Shown: positions 8,263 through 18,700 of the stretch, in pieces
Numbering within the stretch: position 1 is the stretch's first letter
Layout of the letters: the number at the start of each line of letters is the position of its first letter
IMG/VR virus record: IMGVR_UViG_3300020183_000129
Span: 1 to 48,599 of that record
Source of the DNA: a virus
Strand: one strand, 5' to 3'
DNA length: 48,599 nt
Notes under the pieces: model-generated
The model's database searches: none
What the model saw: the letters and a program-made list of their open reading frames with translations, nothing else
What the model was told of the DNA's origin: nothing
Position numbers and translations under genes: made by a program

Positions 8263-9752
8263 ACATCATCGATCTTCAGGATAGGCTGAAAGACTTCCCT
8301 GAGCAGGCGCTGATGCAGGAGATGCAGGCCCCGTCAGGGATGGCACCTCAGTTTCTTGTGCTGAGTGAACTCAAGCGCCGCAAGCGGATGCGCGATGACT
8401 ATCAGCGTACGCAAGCAGCCGACATGAAGACCGTTGCTGAAGAGGCCATCACTGGCGCTGGTGTGCCGCAGGCGGGCATCATGCAGATGGCTGGTGCGAT
8501 GGCACCCAACACGAACGTCGCTCAGGACACGGGCATCAACGATGCCATGGAGCGCACACCGACGCAGGCACCCCAGCCGCAGGGCATCATGAGCATGGCC
8601 CGTGGCGGGTATGTGAAGAAGATGCAGGAGGGGAGGCTTGCTGGCGCACCTCAGACTGTTGTCGTTGACGGAAGGCAGTACCTTGTTTCTCCTGATGGAT
8701 CGGTGACGTCCGCTCTTGGGGAGCCTGTGTCATTCGCCGAAGCTGAAAGAGCAAAGGTTGCTGCAAGCGGCCAACCAGTTTTGGGCGGTATGGGTGATGT
8801 CAGCACTGACCTTGCTGACTTCGACGCTACGCAAGAAGTCCCTCTTGGAGAGGGTGATGCCGCTCGTCTGCTTGAGGGCATTGGTGTTGGCAAAAATGCT
8901 GACATTCCCGTTGTTCAGCCGCCTCCTAAAAAGAGGGTTCAAGGCATCCCACCGGATGCGACAGGAGTTGGCGGATTTTTTGCTGACATCGCGAAAGCCG
9001 TGCAGAACCCCGCAGGCGGCGGTCTCGGGCCTCGTCGTGGCTCAGGGACGGAAGCTACAGAACCTGTTACGAAAGTGGATCTTGGAGAAATAACAGTTTC
9101 TCCTGAACCAGAAATTCCTATCTCAATGCCCTTCGGCGACCTTAGTGCTCTGACTGCTGAACAACCTGCTGCTCCTGTTCCTGAAGCCCCAACTACTCCC
9201 GATGGTGGCGGTGGTGCTGGTGGCGGTGGTGCTGGTGGCGCTGGTGGTGTCGGTGGCTTCGGCCCCATCGAAAGCCGCATTGCGCAGATGCTTCAGGAGC
9301 GTGAGCAGTCTGCTGCCGCTGATAAGTGGATGGCTCTTGCACAGACTGGTCTTGCATTGATGTCCTCTCGCCAGCCCACTCTCGGTGGTGCCATTGGCGA
9401 AGCTGGCCTTGCAGGCATCGGTGCCATGCGTCAGGCTCGTAGTCAGTACGACAAGGACGTGCTTGGTCTGCTTGAGATGCAGGCTGGCATCCAGAGGGCT
9501 AAGGCCTCTGGTACTCGCACTGCCGCCCCAAAAGCCACCAGCCCTTCAGAAATCAACGCGGCACTTGATTATCTATCTGGCGTTGCTGATCGGCAAGCTA
9601 CGGTTGTTTCTGTGAACGAACTTGGGCAGGAAGTTACCACTAAGGACTATAGTCGCGTGTCCCCAGCCGTGGCGTCACAAATAAAACAGCTAGAAGACCA
9701 GTACATGGCTCTTTTAAGAGGCGGGTCTGTTGATCTAAACCTTGTGCAGTAG
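8259..9752 (+). CDS. Structural protein with glycine-rich linker and C-terminal helices
   Basis: 497 aa. It opens MNIIDLQDRLKDFPEQAL, then PSGMAPQFLVLSELKRRKRM, a signature I recognise from environmental podovirus structural proteins placed just before the giant protein. The middle is Pro/Gly-rich with a run of GGGGAGGGG type (about residues 310-330). The C-terminus is helical (QMLQEREQSAAADKWMALA; GLLEMQAGIQRAKASG). No enzymatic motif. Coupled to the upstream gene by ATGA; AGGAAG precedes the next ATG, 14 nt on. Confidence 0.6.
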   Translation: MNIIDLQDRLKDFPEQALMQEMQAPSGMAPQFLVLSELKRRKRMRDDYQRTQAADMKTVAEEAITGAGVPQAGIMQMAGAMAPNTNVAQDTGINDAMERTPTQAPQPQGIMSMARGGYVKKMQEGRLAGAPQTVVVDGRQYLVSPDGSVTSALGEPVSFAEAERAKVAASGQPVLGGMGDVSTDLADFDATQEVPLGEGDAARLLEGIGVGKNADIPVVQPPPKKRVQGIPPDATGVGGFFADIAKAVQNPAGGGLGPRRGSGTEATEPVTKVDLGEITVSPEPEIPISMPFGDLSALTAEQPAAPVPEAPTTPDGGGGAGGGGAGGAGGVGGFGPIESRIAQMLQEREQSAAADKWMALAQTGLALMSSRQPTLGGAIGEAGLAGIGAMRQARSQYDKDVLGLLEMQAGIQRAKASGTRTAAPKATSPSEINAALDYLSGVADRQATVVSVNELGQEVTTKDYSRVSPAVASQIKQLEDQYMALLRGGSVDLNLVQ

Positions 9753-9766
9753 TCTGAGGAAGTGCC

Positions 9767-12700
9767 ATGGCTATCATACAAGTTCAGGGTCAACGCTCAG
9801 GTAGGCCCTACTCTATCAACATAGCTGGAAGCACCCCGACTCCAGAAGAACAGGAAAAAATCAATCAGTTTGTCTCCCAACGAGAGGCAGAGTTTGAGAG
9901 TTTTTTCGCCGAAAGATTTGGCACCCCTCAAGTTGAGGCACCTGTCGAGGCCCCGCCAGAAGACGATGGCACTGCCATTGGCCGTGGCTTTCGCCGTGGT
10001 ATCCAGACCGTCAAGTCTCTCACTGGCACGGCGGTCGAAGAGGCTGGGCGTGGCCTTGGCTTCGAGGGTGTGCAAGAGTTTGGCCGTGGCATGGAGACTG
10101 CGGCAGAAGAAGAACTGCGCAGGCTTCAGGAGATCCGGGCACGCACTGGCCTCTATGACGTAGAGGGCGTGAGTAGTGCTCTCACCTACGGCGGTGAAAC
10201 GTTTGGCGAGCAGGGCCCCATCTTAGGCATGACACTTGCTGGCGCTGGCGCTGGCTTTGCTCTTGCAGGCCCTCCGGGCGCTCTGGCGGGTGGTGCTCTT
10301 GCTTCGTTCCCCTTGCTGTTTGGCGGCAACGTCCAGCGTCAGGAAGAGCAGGTAGCTGCTGGAGAACTGGACAAGGTTAGCGTTGAGCGTGCCCTGTACA
10401 CGGCTATCCCACAAGCTGCGCTCGAAGGTATCGCTGGTCGCATCCTCGCTCTTGCCCCGTTGCGCCCCGGCGTTGGCAGCATATGGGCTAGGACTGCCAA
10501 GGGTGGTGCCCTAGGTACTGCGGCAGAGGTGCCGACCGAGATCACCCAGCAACTGCTGGAGAGGGCACAGGCTGGCCTTCCCATCGACGACGACGAGGCC
10601 ATCAGGGAATACATCGAAGCTGGTGTTGCCGCTGCAATTGTCGGTGCCCCTGTCGGTGGTATCGGCGGCGCGATCCAGAAGGACGCGGCACAGGACGAAC
10701 TCGATCAGGACTACAAGGAACTGGCGCTTGAGGGGTCGCGTCGTTTCCGTTTCGCAGAGGAGACGGAGCAACAGATCGAAGCAGAGCGGCAGAAGGCCAT
10801 GGCAGCGGCTGGGATCGACCCAGACGCGCCTCTCGGCCTTGAGGCACCTCAGCAGCGGCTTGGCCTACCTGCGCCTGAGAGCGTGGATGTAGCGCCTGAG
10901 ACGGCCATTACCGACGCAGAGTTCGAGAACCGCACCTTCGACCGCGCTCAGTACGAGCGCGTTCTCCAGCAGATCAAGGCTGACATCACCAGCGACAAGC
11001 CGATCAATGTTGCCGCTATCCATCAGCGTGTAAAGTCCGACCTCCCCGGCATCAAGGTGGCACAGGTCAAGGACGTGCTGACGGAACTGCAAGCGCGTGG
11101 GTTCATTGCAGAGAACCCTGTGCCGAAGAAACAGAAGTACATCCCCATGGGTGCTTTGGCACCCGAGGTGAAGACGCCTGATGTCTCGTACCGCCGCCAG
11201 ATCGACACTGCGACTGACTTCATCAAGGCGGATCAGTCGCGCATAGAGCGGCTGAACTACGACCTGCAATCGGCTGAAGCTTATGGTCGGGATCTGGACG
11301 GCAACCGTGTTACGCCCAACCAGATCAACGCAGAGATCGCCAAGGTCGAGCAGAGAATAGCGGACAATCAACGGCGCATCGACGTAGCGCAGCAGAGACT
11401 GCAAACCCTCGGGCAGGACATGCATGTGCCCCGCTTTGAACGGGTGGGTCTGCCGCGTAATCTCAAGGCTGTGCCCATCCCAGAGGCCGCACCTGACGCT
11501 CTTCGCCCGCGCTTTGAGGCGCAACAGCAGGCGATTACCGGGTACAAGGAGCAGCTTGCTTCCGTCAAACGGCAAATCGTCAAGCTTAACGAGCAGGCGA
11601 AGAAACGGCAGCTAAGTTCAAACGAACTTAACCGCATGCAGAAGCTTCAGCAGTCGCAGGGCGAAATATCGACGCGGCTTGCTGAGGCACAGGCAAACCT
11701 CAAGACGCCTGAGAAGATTGTTCAGGAGGCGAAGGGCGAGCAGTTTCGTGAACAAGAACGTCAACGTGAGATTGAGCGTAAACTTGCTGCGGCGCAGGCT
11801 CGTGCAGCGGCTGATCAGGTCAAGGCTCAAGAAGATCAGGGAGTGTCCCCGCTCTCTGATCGTTTCAATGCGAAGCAGGATGCTGTTTTCAAGCGGCTTC
11901 AGGGGCGACTGAGCAACCTTGGCCTGAAGGGCGTCAAGCTTGATCGTCGTCAGAAGATCGATGGCGCTGAGGGTTCGTTCGATCCGCTGACGCGAGTGTT
12001 GACACTTGCCATGGGTCTATACAACCCGAACCTTTCTGAGCAACAGTTGTTCAATGCCATTGCGGAGGTGATGGATCACGAGATTATCCACGCGCTGAAG
12101 GCTCTTGGGGCACTAAGCCCGAAAGAGTTCTCCATGCTGGAGAAGGCGGCAGGAAAGACGCGCTATGTCAAGCTGACCAACGACGGTGTGCAGAAGCGGT
12201 CTTACACCTACCTCGACCGCGCCAAGAAACTGTACCCTGACCTGAACGAGACACAGCAGAAGGAAGAGGCAGTAGCGGAGATGTTCCGCGACTACGTCGC
12301 TGGACGACTGAAGATCGGTGGCGGGCCTCGTGCTTTCCTTGAGAAGATCAAGAAGTTCTTCAAGGCGCTGGTCGGTGCCAATGTGGACGAGGGCTTCACC
12401 AGCGTTCAAGACATCTTCAACAACATCAGCGTCGGCAGGATCGGGGAGCGTGTTGCTCCTGCTGCCGCTCCTGCTGCCGCTGCACAACCTGCCTTGTCTC
12501 GTGTTCCGGTGACAGAAGAGGACGTGTCTCCTCTTCAGGACATCCGCATGCCGATCAATCCGAACCTGCCCAACGATCAGGTTCGCGCTCAGATCCAGCA
12601 ACTGACGAACCAGAACAGACCGATTGTCAGGCAACTGATCTCCCGCATCGATCAGCGTTTTGGTGCCAAGTCTGGTGACAGTGTCAAAGACCTGTCGAAG

Positions 12701-15700
12701 GTGACGCAGAAGGCCAAGCGCCCGTCTATCTTGGCGACTAAGCCGTGGCACGATGTCTCCCATATTCGCGACAGCTATCGCTTCAAGACTGTCATCGATG
12801 ACTTCAGGGATGTGCCTGCCATCTTCAACGAGTTGCTGGATCAAGGCATCCAGCTTGTGAAGATCGACACCAACAAGCTGTTCAATCCAAAGGAGTGGGG
12901 ATGGCGCATCATTGCGTTCGATATGCGCATGCCAAACGGACAGCTTGTCGAATGGTATCTGCCGCTCAAGGAACTGGAGGCAGAGAAGAAAGCGCGCGGC
13001 CACCTGATCTTCGAGGAGTGGCGCAACAAGACGGAAAACGAACTTGAAGCGCAACAGGTCGAGTTCTTCGACGCGATGGGTCGCAGCTATGATGGCTACG
13101 ATCAGGCGTTTCAGGCGGCACTAGACCGTATCGGTCTGTCGCGTCAGGAGGCTGAAGCTTCTTGGAGCAGCGCAGAGAGTTCCATCTCTGATGCTGCGCG
13201 GAATGCGCGCAGGTCGTCCACCGTGGGGATCTCGGAGCCCTTGAGTGTGCCGACGCGCTTGATGACGCCGTCCATGGTGCGCACTGACTTGGAGCCGTCA
13301 GCAGCAAAGATGATGGCCCGCGAGGTTCCGTCCTCTACGAGCGCGAAAGCTTCTGCCATTGTATCTACCTCTGATGATTACATGCCTGACGCACCTGCTG
13401 AGGAGCGTCCTCTCTTCTCTAGGATACCACGTTCGCAGCTTGCGGCAAGCTTGGCGAACTTCATCAGGAACAACCCTGATGGGTTCACGGTCAGGCCCAC
13501 TACGCTTGAGCCTATGTCTGGTGGGTTCGTCGTCGCACCGCTGAAGGAAGCGGAGATTATCGTTGGTGAGTCCCTGCCCGAAGAAGTTCTATTGGGCTAT
13601 ATCGAGGACAACAAGGACATCTCCCGTGCGATAGGCAGGCCGGTCTACCTTGGCGGCTGGTTCGACAACGAATCGAAGCAGTACTTCTTGGACAACACAC
13701 TCATTCTGCCCAATGCGGAGGATGCGCTCTACATCGCGGAGGCGGCTGATCAACTCGCCATCTTCGACCTCAACAACTTTCAGGAGATCAGGACAAATGA
13801 AGGAATCAGACGCCTCAGAGAAAGTGGATCTTATCGAGGTTACACCGCAGACGGATACAAGAGAAGCCTTGAGGCAGTTGGTCGCCGCTTTAGAGAAGCA
13901 AGGGATGCGCGTCGTGCCCGCCTCGAAAGGCAGCTTGTTGGGCAAGTAAAGCGCCCGCTTGAGTCGCGTCTGGTTCTGCCCCTCTCCAATGAGGAGAGGG
14001 CTGCAAGCATCATTGACTACCTGAACCCGAACACTGGACAGCCTCTCTTCAGGAAGAAGGCGGGGTCTGAGACGCTCGTCAGCTTTGCCAACAAGCTTCT
14101 GGAACTGCGGGGCACACGGCCATACGACATCATCAACTCCCAAGAAGACAGGGAGACGGTGGCCAACATCATGGCCGCAGAGGCTGAGGCGGCACTCCTG
14201 TCAAGCAGTGATGCCATCGGTTGGTATGGCGACATCCTCAATCTTGCCAAGCAAATCCTCTACCCTGTCTACCCCGAGGTATCTCGCACTCGCCCTGATG
14301 GCAGTGCCAATCCTTCCTATGACCCCGCTGCCGAACATGCGTTCGACTACGTCACCGCTGTGACGTCGAATGGTCTGGCTGTCATCGACAACTATCAGTT
14401 TGCTGCGTCCAAGTATGATGCGTGGAAGGCAAGCCCTGACGGGAAGTTTCCCGTGGAGGGCAAGGGCGATCAGGGCAAATCGATGATCGCTGCGTTCGAG
14501 TTCTGGAACCATCTGGTCGATCTCGGCTACGACTCGAATGCCATCTCCGAACTGCTTTCTCAGCAGATGCCTAGGTCAGAGTTGAATAGCATCCTGAAGG
14601 ATGTGTTTGGCGTTTCAAGGATCGCCGATCTTCCGATCAAGGCCGACACGAAGGAAGAAGCGGACACGGTTGTGTCTCTAGCCTATGTTATCGGGCCGAA
14701 GATCGGGAACGGATTCTATCAGAACCTGCGCGGTAACTTTGACCCTCTGACGATGGATCGTTGGTGGATGCGGTTCGTCAATCGCATCACTGGCAAACCG
14801 ACTGTCGTTTACTCGGAAGAGAACCTCGGCAAGAACTTCGAAACTGTCTGGAACTACGTCCGAAATCCAAGCCGTCTTTCCGACATGGAGCGTGCCATCC
14901 TGCGTCGTGCGCAGGAGAACCTGAACATGATTTCCATGGAGAAGGCGGATGTGCCTCTCCTCTCAAAGGAGATGGACAAGGTCTGGAACAAGGACTTCTT
15001 CAACAAGGCGTACAACGACAAGCTTCGCGATCTCCTCAATGAGGGCAACGACTTCAGGATCGTGGGAAGTTCTGTCGTCGGCCCTTATGCCAACACAGCC
15101 AAGAAGCTTGCCAGAGGCGCGCGCCCTGAAAAGCCTGCCATGGCCAAGGCAGTGACGACGCTTGTCAAGAAGATGAAGCCGTCTCTTCAGGAGGCACCAC
15201 GCAGCGCGAAAGACCGCACTGCCATGCGTGCCTCTGCCAACATGGCGCGCCAGATACTGCGTGACAATCTTGGCGTTCAACTGACCAATGCCGACTTCCA
15301 AGCACTGATGTGGTACGCAGAGAAGCGCATCTTTGAAGCGGGAGGTGTGCGCAAGGGACGTGGAGAAGACAACGATTACGCGGATGGTGCCATCGCCATC
15401 CTCAAGTCGAAAGGAATGTCTGATGAGCAAATCAAAAATACACTCCCCGAGGCAGAACGAGGACGAGTCGATAGTGTCGAGTCTGACATCAGAGGAGAAC
15501 AAGAGGCTGGCGGCAGCGTTGGCGAACTGGCACGAGGCCCGCAAGAAGGGGACTTCTTCGCCCCAAGAAGTCTGAACCTCGTACCCGAACAGCAGTCCAT
15601 TCAGGCTGGTATGACGCCTGAAGAGGTGATCGAGATTGAGGCACCTCTGGCTGGCCTTGAGATCGACCCTGAGATGCCGAGGCAGATGTATTCGCGCGTT

Positions 15701-18700
15701 CCTGTAACGCAGGCATACATGCCTGTGCGCGCGCCAGTGGACATGAAGGACGGGTCGCCCAACCCCATCTACGGATCGATCAGAGATGGCGCTCGTCTCC
15801 TGCCTGTTGTGCTGCCCAAAGGATCGCACGTTGTCTACGACAATGGTATCGAGGCTGGGAACGGGCTGTTCCACATCCAGCAGCGCAAGCATGACTTGGA
15901 ACTGTTCGAGAACTCCAAGTACAAGCGTGTCGAGAACGCGATCTACGACCTGATGCGGCGTTGGCAGACGCAGGGCTACGATGATGGCAACGACGTCATC
16001 TCCTACCCGAGCGGGGGCAACCTTGTTCTGGAGTGGCGCGAGAACATCGGCTTCGGCGCGCCGCCACTAACGCTCGTTCTGGAGCGTGGCACCGACGTGC
16101 GCAACGCGCCGGTCAAGGAAGCTTACTACGTCAAGACCTTCTATCCAGTGCTAGAGAAGAAGGACAGAACGACGCAGGTGCAGCGTGGCCGCAACTTCAT
16201 CAACATGGACAAGGGAGACAGCAGGCGCAGGTTTAGCCGCCTTTTGTCCAGCACTGCACCGACGCAGGGCACGCCGCAGTTTGGCCCGTCAGATCTTGAG
16301 ACCGTCATGCAGAACCTGCGCTACACTGGCGTGCAGGAGAAGGTGGCGAACGTCTTCAAGAAGATCGGCAAGCCCTTCAAGGCTGACGAGAAGGCCATCG
16401 AGGACGGCACTCAGTGGGTGTTCAACAAGCTTCAAGACAACTTCGTCTCAGTCGGCAAGATGTACGACGCACTGCGCAAGCAGGGTGCCAACATCACCAG
16501 AGACATGGATGCCTACTTCCAAGAACTGCTGATGCACGGCGTGGCTGGAGCAAAGAAAGAACGCTTCAAGACCAATGAGTTCACGCCCATTGTTGAACAA
16601 GTTGCGCGCCTCAATGTGACTGACGTGGAGAGGGACGCGCTCAAGCGCGTGTCGAACTACTACGGCCAGATCCTAGAGAAGACAGGCAGCAAGTCCCACG
16701 CTCTGGCGAACGCCTATCTCTATGCACTACATGCAGTGGAACGGAACCGGCGCATCAGCGAACTGTCCAAGGGTCAGATCTCCAACGGCTCTGGCATGTC
16801 TGATCAGGAAGCGCAGAACATCATCTCCTTTGTGAACAGCATGGATGCCACACGTCGCAATCAGGTGGTCGCCATTGCTGATGGCGTGCGCTCGATGGTT
16901 GATGGCACCAATGATGTCTACATCGATGGCGGTCTGATCCCTGACTACAAAGATGGCGTGGACGTAGACGACGAGACCAAGGCGGCGTTCACCAAGTACA
17001 AGAACTATGTGCCGCTGCGTGGCTTCGCAGACCCAGAGAGCGAACTCGATACCACAGCCGGTGACTTCTCGACGACCAACCGCTTCGGCGCTCTTGGCAA
17101 GCCGAACAAGACGGCGCTCGGTCGGGAGTCCTACGCTGGCGACATCCTCGCCAATGTGGCTGTGCAGAGAGAGAACGCCATCGACAAGGCGGAGAAGAAC
17201 AAGGTCGGCGTTGCGTTCCTGAACCTGCTTGAGAGCAACATAGACACCGACGCCTATGCAGAAGTGCTGGAGCGTCATCCCTTGCGCCGTGTCATGCGCA
17301 ATGGCCGCATCACGGTCATGCCTGACAGGGACTTCAACGATCCGAACCTGCCGATCCTCGCTGTGCGCAAGGATGGTGAGGAGGTGCTGATTGGTTTCAA
17401 AGACCCGCGCCTTGCCACTGCATTCAAGGGCACATCAGGCAAGCAGATGAATGCCATCATGGGTGGTCTGCATACGATCACCCGCTTCTACGCCAACCTG
17501 CTGACAAGCTGGAACCCTGCCTTCCTTCTGTCCAACCTGCCGCGCGACATCGAGACAGCACTCTTCAACGCACAGCAGTACAACATGGAGGGATCTTCGA
17601 AGGACATCCTCAAGGGCGTTGCTCCTTCCATGAGGGCGATCCTGCGTGTTCTGAACAACAAGCCGGGTGCCAATCCTTACTGGGCTAACCGATACAAGCA
17701 GTTCTACGACAACGGCGGCCAGAACGTCCTCAACCAGATGGGGGATGTGGTCAACAACTCGAAGGACATCCGCAACACGATCAGCAAGATCGTGGCGGCA
17801 GACAATGCTGGCAACCGACGCCTCATGGATACGCTGTGGAACGGCACCAAGAAGGGCGGTGGTTCCCTGCTCAACTACATCGAGGCTGTGAACACGGCTG
17901 TGGAGAACGCCACCCGTGTGGCTTTCTTCGATGCTGTGGTGCGCAATCTGGAAGCGCAGGGTGTGCCGACAGAGAGGGCTGTGAGAGAGGCTGCTGCCGC
18001 AGCACGGCAGCTTACCACGAACTTTGGCAAGGGCGGAGAGATGAAGGCGGGGCTGAACACGCTCTACCTCTTCTTCAACGCATCGCTGCAAGGTTCGATG
18101 GCGATGTTCAACTCGCTCATCAACAACTCCAAGGCGCGCAAGCTGGTGGCGACTGTGGTCGTTGCTGGCTTCATGCAGGACATGATCAACGGCCTGATCT
18201 CTGGCGATGAGGACGAGGATGGCATCAAGGACTACGACAATCTGAGCGACTACAAGCTGGCTCACAGCATCGTCCTGCCCGATCTGAATGGCGACGGCAC
18301 CTTCATCACCATCCCGTTGGCCTACGGCATCAACATGTTCTACAACTTCGGTCGCGTCATGGGTAACTTGGCCCGTGGTGCGATGGGCGACAACGGCACC
18401 TACACGCCGGAAGAAGCGGCGTCCTCGACGATGGGCACTGTGTCGGAGACGTTCAATCCGTTTGGCGGCAACAACTTCTGGACGTTCCTGTCGCCCACGC
18501 AACTCGACATGCCCATCGAGTTGATGACCAACCAGAACTTCATGAACCAGCCGATCTACAAGGAGTTGTCGCCATTCGAGCAGTACAAGTCCCGCAGCGG
18601 CATGTACTGGTCAACGACAAGCCCGAGTGCGATCTGGATCTCGAAGTTCATCAACGACACTATTGGCAGGGGAACCGACATCGTGCCGGGTGAGGTGCTT

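Noticed and set aside
9643-9656. AAGGACTATAGTCG as a third copy of the leader element
   Set aside because: Lies inside a coding sequence, lacks the right flank and inner stem; chance similarity.
10865-11575. Long minus-strand open frame opposite the giant gene (also 12113-13054, 13589-14143, 14963-15892, 17435-18502)
   Set aside because: These mirror the giant gene's codon pattern in the antisense frame, are Leu/Arg/His-rich and have no convincing start signals.
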